DNA of 40,506 bases from Gammaproteobacteria bacterium (GCA_030425645.1 JAUHZK010000013.1:1-40506); one strand, 5' to 3'. Positions 1 through 8,260 are shown, counted from the stretch's first letter. Numbers and translations are program-made. The notes: a model not told the origin generated them from the sequence alone.

Positions 1-195
1 CCAAAACGCAAAGCCCACCGTAATAACCAGAAAACCATCAGGCTTTACATCTTTATTAAACGGCCGACACAAGTAATAACCCGCGCCCTGCACCAATATC
101 TCAAATAGAAAATGAAGAATGACTTCTTCAAAGATAAAACGAAACAGCGGCTTTAATAACCCCGCTACCGCCTCGCCAAGAATTTCACCTGCCAT
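1..195 (-). CDS. Partial gene for a small hydrophobic protein (N-terminal 65 residues)
   Basis: The reading frame begins at an ATG at 195 on the minus strand and runs open to the window edge, so the C-terminus is missing. A purine-rich AAGGG lies shortly upstream of the ATG. The visible protein starts MAGEILGEAVAGLLKPLFRF, continues with an amphipathic stretch rich in F, E and L, then GAGYYLCRPF, and ends in a hydrophobic run that looks like a membrane segment. I do not recognise the family. It reads the same way as the HxlR-type gene upstream of it and could be its operon partner (gap of 37 bases). Confidence 0.55.
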   Translation of the reverse strand, partial: MAGEILGEAVAGLLKPLFRFIFEEVILHFLFEILVQGAGYYLCRPFNKDVKPDGFLVITVGFAFW

Positions 196-232
196 CTTTA
201 CCCTTATTCATTAATTAAAGGATCCTGACCCG

Positions 233-616
233 CTAAACCTGAGCTTGGTCATACGCTGTGCGCGCATCGTTAATACGATCATGGTGGTCGTCCGCCCAAG
301 ATACCAGCCCATAGAGCGGTTTTACTAGATCCCGCCCCATCTCTGTTAGCGCGTACTCCACTCTCACCGGTACTTCAGGGTAAGCCGTTCTGCTTACAAA
401 ACCCTCGCGCTCAAGATTCCGCAGGGTCTGCGTCAACATGCGCTGGGAAATACCCTCAATGCGTTTTTTTAGTGCATTGAAGCGCTCCTCGCCGTCCACC
501 AGAGCAAACAGAATTAAAACCGACCATTTGTCGCCAATCTGTGCCACCACGTTTCGAATCGGGCACTCAGCGTTATTACTAAAAACGCGTTTGCCGCTGT
601 GCTGGTTAGTTTGCAT
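233..616 (-). CDS. HxlR-family winged-helix transcriptional regulator
   Basis: This 127-residue protein is a DNA-binding regulator of the HxlR/MarR-like group. The order is typical: a conserved cysteine (C18) in AECPIRNV, then IGDKWSVLILFAL, then the recognition helix region GISQRMLTQTLRNLEREG, then the wing VPVRVEYALTEMG. In characterised relatives such as YodB and HypR the N-terminal cysteine senses quinones or other electrophiles; that role here is an inference. An in-frame ATG at 652 would add 12 residues, but the ATG at 616 has a strong GGAGG seven bases upstream, so I chose it. The gene diverges from the SnoaL-like lipoprotein gene, its most likely target, and an inverted repeat lies between them. 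Confidence 0.88.
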   Translation of the reverse strand: MQTNQHSGKRVFSNNAECPIRNVVAQIGDKWSVLILFALVDGEERFNALKKRIEGISQRMLTQTLRNLEREGFVSRTAYPEVPVRVEYALTEMGRDLVKPLYGLVSWADDHHDRINDARTAYDQAQV

Positions 617-655
617 GGCTGTGCCTCCAAAACTGATATTTATCAATCCCACATG

Positions 656-673
656 GGTTACCGATAAGTAACC
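656..673. promoter_or_regulatory. Candidate operator, inverted repeat between hxlR-type gene and lipoprotein gene
   Basis: GGTTAC and GTAACC form a perfect 6-bp inverted repeat with a 6-base spacer. A further GTTAC half-site lies at 706-710. The repeat sits 40 bases upstream of the regulator start and in the only space shared with the divergent gene, which is where an autoregulating HxlR-type dimer would be expected to bind. Binding is inferred; only the symmetry is seen. Confidence 0.4.
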
Positions 674-789
674 TAGGCAGCTTTAAGTGCCTAATTGTTG
701 TGTTAGTTACTTTTATATACCATTCACACAAAGGCAAGCATTAACTTGTTTTTTTGACAAAACAACACGTCATCTAAGAGGAAAAAACC

Positions 790-1335
790 ATGTGGAAACT
801 CGCATTAATCGCGGTATTTTTAGTCGCCTGCTCTAACGAACCTATTAATACTGCCGCCCCCAAACCAGTCATTAACTTTAGCGCCCTGCAAAAAGGCAAC
901 TGGTCAACACAAGAGCAAGCCAACGTAAAACTGGTCGCTGGCTTTGTACAAAACGTAATGAACAACCACGACTTTGAACAGGTACTAGCGCAGTACAACA
1001 ACGATGCCTACGTACAACACAACCGCAACCTACCTGACGGCATTGAGGGTCTAGTCGGCTTCTTAGAAGAGTTTGTTCAAGATTTTCCTGAATACTCTTA
1101 CGACGTTAAACATATCCACGCCGACGGTGATTTCGTTACCTTCCATTCCCACGCCACCTTAAAACAAGCCGACCGTGGCAACGATCAAAAAGGCATGAAC
1201 ATCATCGACACCTGGCGAATAGAGGACGGAAAGATCGTAGAGCATTGGGATGCAATTCAAGCGCTGGACACCGGCATGCGCCTGTTCTCGCTATTCAACG
1301 GCGGCAAGATTAGAAACGACAATGGGGTGTTTTAG
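790..1335 (+). CDS. SnoaL-like (NTF2 fold) lipoprotein
   Basis: This 181-residue protein begins with a lipoprotein signal, MWKLALIAVFLVACSNEP, whose lipobox LVAC predicts lipidation at C14 and anchoring in the envelope. The rest resembles SnoaL-like polyketide-cyclase/NTF2-fold proteins: FVQNVMNNHDFEQVLAQY, then YVQHNRNLPDGIEG, FPEYSYDVKHIHADGDFV, and DTWRIEDGKIVEHWDAIQAL. This family includes small-molecule isomerases and many uncharacterised stress proteins, so no substrate can be named. An AGAGGA lies a few bases before the ATG. It is divergent from the HxlR-type regulator and is followed by a good terminator, so it is probably a single-gene transcript under that regulator. Confidence 0.85.
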   Translation: MWKLALIAVFLVACSNEPINTAAPKPVINFSALQKGNWSTQEQANVKLVAGFVQNVMNNHDFEQVLAQYNNDAYVQHNRNLPDGIEGLVGFLEEFVQDFPEYSYDVKHIHADGDFVTFHSHATLKQADRGNDQKGMNIIDTWRIEDGKIVEHWDAIQALDTGMRLFSLFNGGKIRNDNGVF

Positions 1336-1347
1336 GGCGCCAATAGA

Positions 1348-1374
1348 AAAGCCGCTTCGATGGAAGCGGCTTTG
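1348..1374 (+). terminator. Intrinsic terminator after the SnoaL-like lipoprotein gene
   Basis: GCCGCTTC (1351-1358) pairs perfectly with GAAGCGGC (1363-1370) around a GATG loop. AAA before and TTTG after extend the stem and supply a short T tract. It starts 13 bases after the stop codon. Confidence 0.85.
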
Positions 1375-1398
1375 TTCTAATCAACTAAATTTTGTTGG

Positions 1399-1439
1399 AG
1401 TTAAAGAGCTCAGTTAAAGGGCTCTGCCCCGTTTAACTG
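1399..1439. repeat. Tandem 13-bp repeat overlapping an inverted repeat
   Basis: AGTTAAAGAGCTC (1399-1411) is followed directly by AGTTAAAGGGCTC (1412-1424), one mismatch apart. The second copy also begins a hairpin: CAGTTAAA (1411-1418) pairs with TTTAACTG (1432-1439), with an inner GGGC/GCCC stem. It lies just past the 3' end of the HEPN gene and may end that transcript, although it has no T tract. It could also mark the left junction of the accessory operon. Confidence 0.6.
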
Positions 1440-1446
1440 ATATGAC

Positions 1447-2028
1447 TTACAGGCCAACAACACGATTCCAGTCAGCTATGTACATATACATACGCTGAAA
1501 TTCACTTGGTAGCAGCATACGGTTATGAGCTATGAAGTTTCGAGACTTTTCCAACTCATCCATCCTTTGCTTTAGCCAGTGCTGTGACGGAATCACCGAC
1601 TCAAAAAACTCCCACTTATTCAGGATAATTTGGGCGAGATGACCAAACTCAAGAAACCCCAACAAGTCCGTTTTTGCCCCTTCTAGCCACGAATCCTTCA
1701 TCGCCCCTTCTTGTCGAGAATTTGCATGCTGCTGAATCTTTTGAGGAAGCCTGCTGACCCAATCAGAACCATCTTGCTCGGAAAGGGTTTCACGGATGAA
1801 ATCCCGGACGTGATTCTCAAACGAAAATAAAACCGCGTACAACCTAGCCATCTCGAGGGCATTGTTTCGTAAACCTACTGGAAAAGGAGATAAGGCCTCT
1901 GCCAGCAACTTCTCCTCCGTTTCAGCTTGATCAGCTCCAACCTTGATGCCAGCTTGCTGGAACGACGTCGCCTCCGCCTCGAACAAAAGGCCCCGGAAGA
2001 GGAAATCTCGAAGCGGCATATGTTTCAA
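1447..2028 (-). CDS. Swt1-type HEPN domain protein, probable ribonuclease effector
   Basis: This 193-residue protein is all-helical in character and matches the Swt1-type HEPN layout. An early helix holds RLYAVLFSFENHVRDFIRET (about residues 62-81), and a late helix holds the HEPN signature R163-N164-x3-H168 in SRNFIAH. In HEPN proteins, R-polar-x3/4-H is the metal-independent RNase active site, so the enzyme appears intact. The favoured start is a TTG that overlaps the stop of the upstream gene by four bases and has AAGGAG eight bases before it; an ATG at 2019 is the alternative. Tight coupling to a DUF5343 gene suggests a two-component defence or toxin-antitoxin-like module. Its target is unknown. 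Confidence 0.75.
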   Translation of the reverse strand: MKHMPLRDFLFRGLLFEAEATSFQQAGIKVGADQAETEEKLLAEALSPFPVGLRNNALEMARLYAVLFSFENHVRDFIRETLSEQDGSDWVSRLPQKIQQHANSRQEGAMKDSWLEGAKTDLLGFLEFGHLAQIILNKWEFFESVIPSQHWLKQRMDELEKSRNFIAHNRMLLPSEFQRMYMYIADWNRVVGL

Positions 2029-2639
2029 AACAGATGCTCCTTCAAAGATTTGAAGATCGCGTTATAGACTTCAATATCCTTTGTCGCTGGCAAATGAACT
2101 TGAATGTTGTAGTGCAAAGTTGGTGATGCAGCGCTCCGCGGGGGCGGATTGCCAGGCTCACTCCGGGTTGTATCAACATGCACTTCCGCATGTTGCTGCT
2201 CCGGCTTTGTAGTTGCTTTTGCACTGAGGTCTGCAAGCTCGAGGAGAGCGAAGAAAGTTCGACGCATGTTCACAGCAACGTTATCACTGCAGTTGTGATA
2301 GCTCTTGAACTTTCCTTCTATTGCAGCTTGATCCCCAGCAGTCGGATGCTCCTTTATTAGGAATATGTCGGAGTACGCTTCCCGGAGCGCGTCCGCCATG
2401 ACTTTTTTCGACTGTGCGTGGGCACGGTATTCTTTGTAGCGCTCCGTAGGTTTCCCATCTGGGCTTAGAAACCCGAGAGCTTTAAGTAACGGAATAAAAG
2501 CACGTTGCTTCGTTGATTTGAATCCAAGGTCTTGGAGGACCTGATGCGTAAACAATGGTGGTGCCTGCCCATCACGAAGAGCCGAAAAGAAGTCACCAAG
2601 CTTTCCGTATGCCTCTGTATATGCGTTTGTTAACGCCAT
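2025..2639 (-). CDS. DUF5343 family protein, partner of the HEPN gene
   Basis: This 204-residue protein matches DUF5343: FFSALRDGQAPPLFTHQVLQ (residues 17-36), GFKSTKQRAFIPLLKALGFL (residues 39-58), then GKPTERYKEYR. This first half looks like a winged-helix-type fold. A polar, proline-containing linker (about 140-172) leads to a conserved-looking tail, LHYNIQVHLPATKDIEVYNA, near the C-terminus. The function of the family is not established. As the first gene of the pair it could sense a trigger, or hold the HEPN partner in check or deliver it; this is inference. The start is supported by GAGG seven bases upstream and a TATAAT box at 2672-2677. Confidence 0.8.
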   Translation of the reverse strand: MALTNAYTEAYGKLGDFFSALRDGQAPPLFTHQVLQDLGFKSTKQRAFIPLLKALGFLSPDGKPTERYKEYRAHAQSKKVMADALREAYSDIFLIKEHPTAGDQAAIEGKFKSYHNCSDNVAVNMRRTFFALLELADLSAKATTKPEQQHAEVHVDTTRSEPGNPPPRSAASPTLHYNIQVHLPATKDIEVYNAIFKSLKEHLF

Positions 2640-2671
2640 TTCATTTCCTCTTCTCTAGTCACATAACGCTA

Positions 2672-2677
2672 ATTATA
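2672..2677 (-). promoter_or_regulatory. Candidate -10 box for the DUF5343-HEPN operon
   Basis: The minus strand reads a perfect TATAAT 33 bases upstream of the DUF5343 start codon. No good -35 hexamer lies 16-18 bases further up, so it may depend on an activator or be a weak promoter. Confidence 0.4.
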
Positions 2678-2711
2678 TGGAAAAGCTCCTTATAACCCTC
2701 CATATGGCGAG

Positions 2712-4892
2712 CTATACAGAAATCACCTTGGCGTTCTGCAACTCTTTCACAAACAACTTCTGAATCACTTTCTCTTGGAAGTTTTGCGGGTTTGTGAGCT
2801 GCATACGCTCTAGCCACGGCTGGGCTTCGGCTGGGATATTTTTGACTTTGAAAGCTTCCCAGAGCGTTTTTAGTTTGCCGTCGTCTTTACGTGCGGCTAG
2901 GCCTTTTAGGGCTTTGGCGAGTTGAAGCTCGTCGCCTTCTAGGTCTACGCCGAATGGGAATGGGCCGAATAGGTCATTCTTACGCGCTTCGGCAAGGTCT
3001 TGCTCTAGGCGCTCTGGGGTGTTGTTGGTGTATTGAGCTGGGATTTCGTAATCCTGCTCAATTTTGCCGGCCTCTTTAGCGGTTTGCAGCATCGATTGCT
3101 GGAAGCGGCTATCCATTACATTCAGCAGCGCTTTCATTACTTCAGCGTCGGTTTTAGAACGCAGCACAGCAATACCATATTCGGTAATCACAATATCGCG
3201 TAGATGACGTGGAATGGTGCAGTGACCGTATTTCCACATAATGTTTGAAGTAGCGTTGCCGTCTTTTTCACGGACAGAACGGATCATCAAGATACTGCGC
3301 CCCGTTAGCAGGTGGTGCGCCATGGCGACAAAGTTGTACTGCCCGCCTACGCCAGACACTACTTGGTTACTTTCTAAGCCATCCGAAGCAATAGCACCAC
3401 TCATGGTGGCAATAATGCCGGTATTGATAAAGCGGGCGTTTTTACGCTGAGCTTTATATAAGCGAGGGTTGGCGTCTAGCTGGTTAACCTTTTGCACGGT
3501 AGTCATGCAAATTTTGCGATTTTCTTCTTCAGGCAATGCACGAAGATCATCGTAAAAGTCATTGGAGCCCATAAAGAAGCCGCCATGTAGCACAGTGCCG
3601 TTACGCAGTTTTTTGCCAAGACATTGCTCACCCAGCACCTTACGCGAATCTGGATCAGCAACGTTTGCGATGACGCGAGTACCGTCCGGCGCAACAATAT
3701 AGCCGGCGTCATAGCTACACTCGTCGTTAAAGAAGCCGTGGTACTGCAGCACCTCGAAGTCTTTGGTACGAATAACGCGTACACCAAGGTTTTCTAGCTC
3801 GGCAAAGGCGTCAGGCGTAATGTTTTCCGGATCTAGTAGATCACGGTTAATCAACGCTTGTAGCGCCCAGAAGTCATAAACTTCACGCTTCAAAATACCG
3901 GCTTTGTAGAGGTGCAAAAAGCCCTCAACAAACATCTCAGTGGCGCCGTATAGGCCTTTTTGGAAGGTATCGGTGCCGCCAATTTCTTTAATAATCTCGG
4001 CTGACTTGCTGGCGATGCCGGTTTTTTCTAGCAAGCTGTTGTACAGCGCATTGTCTTGCTGGCGTTGAATGAGACCATAAACAATAGCGTCACCCAAGGC
4101 ACCAATACCAATCTGCAAGGTGCCGCCGTCAGGCACTAGGGCTGAGGCGTTAAGGCCGATCATATAATCCGGTGTAGTCACTGGCAGCAGCTTAGGCGTG
4201 CTAAACAGCTTGGTGTTGAGCGCCGGGTTTTCCAGAATAATGTCGTATTCGTCTGGCGTGACTTCAGCGTCGTTATACATATACGGCAGCTGCTCATTGA
4301 CCACGCCAATGGTCATGTTTTTCTCGCCATTCGCTTTGGCTTCATCCAGCATCACGGTTAGCTCTGGGCCCGTGTCTGGGTTACAGCTCATGCTAATCAG
4401 CTTATTGCCGTTCTCATCCGTACGCGTGGTCACAATCTGCATTGCAACGTTACAGCCGTTGGCAAATACGTCTCGCGCTGCGTGCGTGTAGTTGGAGCTG
4501 ATGTAATCAATCTGCGCCGGTTTGTTGCGTAGGCGGCTACCCGGTTTAAAGAAAAATTCTTTAACGCGAACATTGTCTGGGAGTTTGCCAGCGGTCACGT
4601 CTAGCGCGTATTGGCATTCGGCGCAGTCACCGTAAACGCGGTCAAAAATAGGATCGGTAAAGGCTTTGCGTAACGGCTCTTTTTCTTTGGGTTTTTCTAG
4701 CGTTAACGCAGTGATGATGGTGAGCTGAATTTCAGGATCAGCCTTGGCGCGGTCGTAAATGGCATTCACTAGCTGAGCAGGTTTGCCCATGCCTAGCGGC
4801 ATACCTAGGCGAATGTCTTTACCGATGTAATCAATAATGGCGTCTACGGTTTGTTCTATTTGGTTATGCCATTGCGTGTCGCGACCTGCCAT
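2712..4892 (-). CDS. Acetyl-CoA hydrolase/transferase family protein (726 aa)
   Basis: The protein belongs to the acetyl-CoA hydrolase/CoA-transferase superfamily, which moves or removes CoA from short acyl-CoA. The N-terminal CoA-transferase half contains MGKPAQLVNAIYDRAKADPE. A central segment has GGTLQIGIGALGDAIVYGLI, and the C-terminal half has the characteristic SGAIASDGLESNQVVSGVGG and GHCTIPRHLRDIVITEYGIA. At 726 residues it is longer than the usual 430-640, as seen in a long-form subgroup of Gammaproteobacteria. The start at 4892 has GGGAGGG a few bases upstream. The exact substrate cannot be read from the sequence. It is probably its own transcript, 100 bases downstream of rnhB. Confidence 0.85.
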   Translation of the reverse strand: MAGRDTQWHNQIEQTVDAIIDYIGKDIRLGMPLGMGKPAQLVNAIYDRAKADPEIQLTIITALTLEKPKEKEPLRKAFTDPIFDRVYGDCAECQYALDVTAGKLPDNVRVKEFFFKPGSRLRNKPAQIDYISSNYTHAARDVFANGCNVAMQIVTTRTDENGNKLISMSCNPDTGPELTVMLDEAKANGEKNMTIGVVNEQLPYMYNDAEVTPDEYDIILENPALNTKLFSTPKLLPVTTPDYMIGLNASALVPDGGTLQIGIGALGDAIVYGLIQRQQDNALYNSLLEKTGIASKSAEIIKEIGGTDTFQKGLYGATEMFVEGFLHLYKAGILKREVYDFWALQALINRDLLDPENITPDAFAELENLGVRVIRTKDFEVLQYHGFFNDECSYDAGYIVAPDGTRVIANVADPDSRKVLGEQCLGKKLRNGTVLHGGFFMGSNDFYDDLRALPEEENRKICMTTVQKVNQLDANPRLYKAQRKNARFINTGIIATMSGAIASDGLESNQVVSGVGGQYNFVAMAHHLLTGRSILMIRSVREKDGNATSNIMWKYGHCTIPRHLRDIVITEYGIAVLRSKTDAEVMKALLNVMDSRFQQSMLQTAKEAGKIEQDYEIPAQYTNNTPERLEQDLAEARKNDLFGPFPFGVDLEGDELQLAKALKGLAARKDDGKLKTLWEAFKVKNIPAEAQPWLERMQLTNPQNFQEKVIQKLFVKELQNAKVISV

Positions 4893-4993
4893 ATGCCCTC
4901 CCAGAGCTCTAAGGTATTGTTTTGTTGTTGTACTTTATTCGCTTTAGCGCCGTAGGCATAGCCCATAGCGGCTAATTGCTGCGCGCTAACCGC

Positions 4994-5602
4994 TTAAGTT
5001 TGTTTTTGCAACGCTTTACGCACCGGCGCATAGCTGCGCCGATGACAGTCCAGAACGCCAAACTCAGCCAAGGCCTGCATATGTTGCTTGGTGGGATAAC
5101 CCTTATGTTTCGCAAAGCCATATTCGGGATGTTGCTCGTGCAGAGCCACCAGTAGCCGATCGCGGTGCACTTTAGCGAGGATTGAAGCGGCAGCAATGGC
5201 TGCATCCGAGGCGTCACCACCCACAATGGCTTCAACCGTCATCGGCACTTTAGGACACTGGTTGCCGTCGACTCGCACATGGTCAGGCTGTATTGGCAAC
5301 GCTGCCACCGCGTCCGCCATGCCCTTTAAACTGGCTTGAAGAATATTGAGCTCATCAATTTCTGCCGGGCTTTTTTCATCAATCGCCCAAGCTTTGGCTT
5401 TCGCCTTAATCTCATCGAACAGGGCTTCGCGGCGTTTTTCGGTCAGTTTTTTACTGTCATTCAGACCATTGATTGGCTGCTCCGGATCGAGAATAACGGC
5501 GCCACATACCACCGGCCCAGCCAATGGCCCACGGCCGGCCTCATCAACACCCGCTACCAACTGCTGGGTTTCTACAAAAAAATCCAAACCAACTTGCTGC
5601 AT
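4994..5602 (-). CDS. rnhB: Ribonuclease HII
   Basis: RNase HII cuts RNA in RNA-DNA hybrids and removes single ribonucleotides misincorporated in DNA. The 202-residue length is typical. The active-site motifs are present: [17 protein letters not shown] near the N-terminus supplies D and [10 protein letters not shown] and [22 protein letters not shown] supply the later acidic residues, and [14 protein letters not shown] is the family C-terminal signature. It lies downstream of lpxB on the same strand, as in many Gammaproteobacteria where lpxB and rnhB are neighbours, but here a DUF945-like gene is inserted between them. Confidence 0.96.
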   Translation of the reverse strand: MQQVGLDFFVETQQLVAGVDEAGRGPLAGPVVCGAVILDPEQPINGLNDSKKLTEKRREALFDEIKAKAKAWAIDEKSPAEIDELNILQASLKGMADAVAALPIQPDHVRVDGNQCPKVPMTVEAIVGGDASDAAIAAASILAKVHRDRLLVALHEQHPEYGFAKHKGYPTKQHMQALAEFGVLDCHRRSYAPVRKALQKQT

Positions 5603-5643
5603 AACTACCGTTACTCGTTAACCAAATGAAGGCGACAGGAGCA

Positions 5644-6714
5644 CTACCTATCAAGCTCGTTCGCTTGCCACAACGCTAAGCCATTCAGCGTTACCGTGTC
5701 GCCGCTGAATTGCAGCTGTAACTGCCAAACATCTAAATCCGGTTCTTGCTCGTAGGTAGCCGGGCCAAGGCGCTGCACCACTGGCGGCATCGGCATATCG
5801 CCATGCCAGGCCTCGAAACTAGGCAACTGTAAAGCCAAAGACTGTCCCTGCGCTGCAGCCAAACCCACCACTTCATCTGGCGCCAACTCCAAAGTAAGCG
5901 GCTTATGCTTAGTGTTGGCTGTGGCTGCGGGTTTTAATAGTGGCGTCGCATCTAAACCAGCCAGTTCGCGATTATTAGTCTGCCAGCTCGGTGTTTTGTC
6001 GTGCCAAACCAATATCGCCGTTGATAGCTCTTTCAGCAGCACAACCACGCGCACAATCACCGAACCCATGCGTTCAGCACCGATAGCATTGCGAGTGCCT
6101 AAAGATTGCATAACGGCGCCCATACGCTGCTTTTGCTCAGCACTGGCCGACTCGGTCAACAAGGTAAAACTGGCGGTGACATCGCCACGCCATTGCTGCG
6201 CGTAATCAAACGCTTCAAAAGACGCGTCAATACCGGAAAAAGCCAACGCCTCCGCCGAGGCATCTTCTAGCTGATGCCATGATGGTGACATACTGACGTG
6301 CAAGTCTGAATTACCCAACACGCCGACATTCGCCGCCAAATTCAACGGTGCCACCGGCGGGTTTAATTGGTAATTCACAATCGAGTTTAGGTCTGCCGTA
6401 GCCACTACGCGGCCCCAACCCAGCGGTGACGAAGCAAGATGCGAAGCGGCAAAATCAACCCGGACTTCTGCACAGGCTCTAACGCCACAGCCAACTCGCT
6501 CGGCCACCACTGCATGACCGCGACTACTGCCATAACCGCTATGCCATTCACTTTCGATCAAACTAAGCGCGGGGTGCTCGTCCAATAACGCGAGCTGACG
6601 CTCCACTTTCCAAGCAATGAGTTGACCCGCGACCCAAGGCAGTGCTGTTGCCAGCATTAGCAAAGTCAGCAGCAATAAGCCGCCAAGTTTTTGACGTGAA
6701 TCAAACCACGACAT
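5644..6714 (-). CDS. DUF945/YdgA-like envelope protein (tentative)
   Basis: This 356-residue protein has an N-terminal membrane segment or uncleaved signal (LGGLLLLTLLMLATALPWVA, about residues 11-30), followed by a long soluble part predicted to face the periplasm. The early LIESEWHSGYGSSRGHAVV and the closing DVWQLQLQFSGDTVTLNGLA resemble the DUF945/YdgA family, which is of unknown function. There are no catalytic motifs. The match is by eye and weak. It sits between lpxB and rnhB with short gaps (16 and 41 bases), so it is probably co-transcribed with them, which fits an envelope role. Confidence 0.55.
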   Translation of the reverse strand: MSWFDSRQKLGGLLLLTLLMLATALPWVAGQLIAWKVERQLALLDEHPALSLIESEWHSGYGSSRGHAVVAERVGCGVRACAEVRVDFAASHLASSPLGWGRVVATADLNSIVNYQLNPPVAPLNLAANVGVLGNSDLHVSMSPSWHQLEDASAEALAFSGIDASFEAFDYAQQWRGDVTASFTLLTESASAEQKQRMGAVMQSLGTRNAIGAERMGSVIVRVVVLLKELSTAILVWHDKTPSWQTNNRELAGLDATPLLKPAATANTKHKPLTLELAPDEVVGLAAAQGQSLALQLPSFEAWHGDMPMPPVVQRLGPATYEQEPDLDVWQLQLQFSGDTVTLNGLALWQANELDR

Positions 6715-6730
6715 ACAGAACCCCTATCTC

Positions 6731-7885
6731 TTAAACCCCCGCCAACTTTAACACCTCATCGGCGGCAACGTCGCTGGCGTTGCGCTTTAGATCTTTATGT
6801 ACGGCATCAAACTTAACCAGTAAGCGCTCGCATTGCTCTGGCTGCTCTAACCAGTCCAACACCGCCTGCCCCATCTTCTCTACTTCAGCATCGTCTTGCA
6901 TCAGCTCAGGAATGGTATCCCGGCCAGCCAGTAGATTGGGTAGCGAGAACTGGTCGATCTTCATTAATTTGAAGAACATCACCAACCAATACGTTAATGG
7001 CGAAATCTTATAAGCCACTACCATCGGGCGTTTAACCAACAACCCTTCCAATGCCGCGGTACCGGACGCCAGCAAGATCGCATCAGACGCCGCCATAACT
7101 TCTCTAGAGCGCCCATCAATCAAAGTAATCTTTTGCTCTAGCCCAGCTTCAGCAATATGGGCCTGCATACCAGCTTTATTGCGATCATTATTACAAGGCA
7201 CGGCAAACTGCAGCTCTGGTCGGCGCTGCAGCAACCACTTTGCTGTGGCCACAAACAACTCGCCGAGGCGTTTTACTTCACCGGCGCGACTACCCGGCAG
7301 CAAAGCCACCAAGGTCCCATCTAATGGCAAACCCAAATCTCGCCGTGCGGCGGGACGATCAACTCGTTCCGGCACCTGATCCGCCAAGGTATGGCCGACA
7401 CAGCTAGCAGCAACGTTATGTTTGGCGTAAAAGTCGACCTCAAATGGAAACAGGCAAAGTACGTGGTCAACCGCCTTGGCCACTTTCTCAACCCGCTTTT
7501 CACGCCATGCCCATACCGTTGGGCTGACGTAATGCACCGTTTTAATACCTTGCTCGCGTAAGTAGGTTTCCAAACCTAGATTGAAGTCCGGCGCATCAAT
7601 GCCAATCATTACATCGGGCCGCCAATCCAACAGCTCGGCTTTTAGGCGCTTACGCAATTTAAGCAAGCGTGGCAGGTGCTTTAACACCTCAAAAATACCG
7701 AATACCGCTAGCTCTTCAATATCCGCCAACGCTTGCACCCCTGCCGCTCGCATTTCCGGGCCAGCGACACCGCGAATTTCAACATTCGGATGCTTCGCAT
7801 TGAGCGCACGAGCTAAGCCGCCGCCAAGGATGTCGCCGGAAGCTTCGCCAGCGACAATGGCAATTTTTAATGTTTTATCTGTCAT
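6731..7885 (-). CDS. lpxB: Lipid-A-disaccharide synthase
   Basis: LpxB joins UDP-2,3-diacylglucosamine and lipid X to make the lipid A disaccharide at the inner membrane face. The 384-residue protein shows IAIVAGEASGDILGGGLARA at the N-terminus, then IGIDAPDFNLGLE, VHYVSPTVWAWREKR, LPGSRAGEVKRL, and ASGTAALEGLLVKRPMVVAY in the nucleotide-sugar binding half. All are family hallmarks. A TTG at 7933 would extend the frame, but the ATG at 7885 begins MTDKTLKIAIVAGEASGD, the normal N-terminus. The upstream gene ends in a strong terminator at 7945-7985, so lpxB probably starts its own transcript. Confidence 0.97.
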   Translation of the reverse strand: MTDKTLKIAIVAGEASGDILGGGLARALNAKHPNVEIRGVAGPEMRAAGVQALADIEELAVFGIFEVLKHLPRLLKLRKRLKAELLDWRPDVMIGIDAPDFNLGLETYLREQGIKTVHYVSPTVWAWREKRVEKVAKAVDHVLCLFPFEVDFYAKHNVAASCVGHTLADQVPERVDRPAARRDLGLPLDGTLVALLPGSRAGEVKRLGELFVATAKWLLQRRPELQFAVPCNNDRNKAGMQAHIAEAGLEQKITLIDGRSREVMAASDAILLASGTAALEGLLVKRPMVVAYKISPLTYWLVMFFKLMKIDQFSLPNLLAGRDTIPELMQDDAEVEKMGQAVLDWLEQPEQCERLLVKFDAVHKDLKRNASDVAADEVLKLAGV

Positions 7886-7944
7886 GACCAAATGGTAGCG
7901 GGAAACGCCGCAGCGCGGGCGTAAATGCCGCAAAAATTAGGCAT

Positions 7945-7985
7945 AAAAAAAGCGAGCCCAGACTTAATCTGCAGCTCGCTTTTTT
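7945..7985 (-). terminator. Intrinsic terminator after rpmE2, probably bidirectional
   Basis: AAAAAAAGCGAGC (7945-7957) pairs with GCTCGCTTTTTT (7974-7985). On the minus strand this gives a GC-rich stem followed by a long U tract, 33 bases after the L31 stop codon. It separates rpmE2 from lpxB. Confidence 0.9.
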
Positions 7986-8017
7986 GTGTATTGCTCCGCA
8001 GAGCAACAAGGCTAAAT

Positions 8018-8260
8018 CTAGCCGCGGTTGAACCGACGGTTGAACTTAGCAACACGACCTTCAGCGGTAACGATACGCTCTTTACCGGTGTAGAACGGGT
8101 GTGACGCACTAGAGGTATCAATGTTTACTAGTGGGTACTCAACACCGTCAATCTCGGTAGTTTTGTCGCTAGGCGCGGTCGAGTTGATGATAAATGTGTG
8201 GTCGCACGATGTATCGTGGAACGCTACCGCACGGTAGCCTGGGTGAATGCCTTCACGCAT
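8018..8260 (-). CDS. rpmE2: 50S ribosomal protein L31 type B (zinc-independent)
   Basis: At 80 residues, beginning MREGIHPGYRAVAFHDTSCD and ending RVAKFNRRFNRG, this is the type B form of ribosomal protein L31. It has a single cysteine (C19) and lacks the CxxC zinc ribbon of the A form. In bacteria with both, type B is made under zinc shortage through Zur. I looked for a Zur-like dyad upstream and saw none, so this may be the only or main L31 in this organism. GGAG lies nine bases before the ATG. Confidence 0.95.
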   Translation of the reverse strand: MREGIHPGYRAVAFHDTSCDHTFIINSTAPSDKTTEIDGVEYPLVNIDTSSASHPFYTGKERIVTAEGRVAKFNRRFNRG

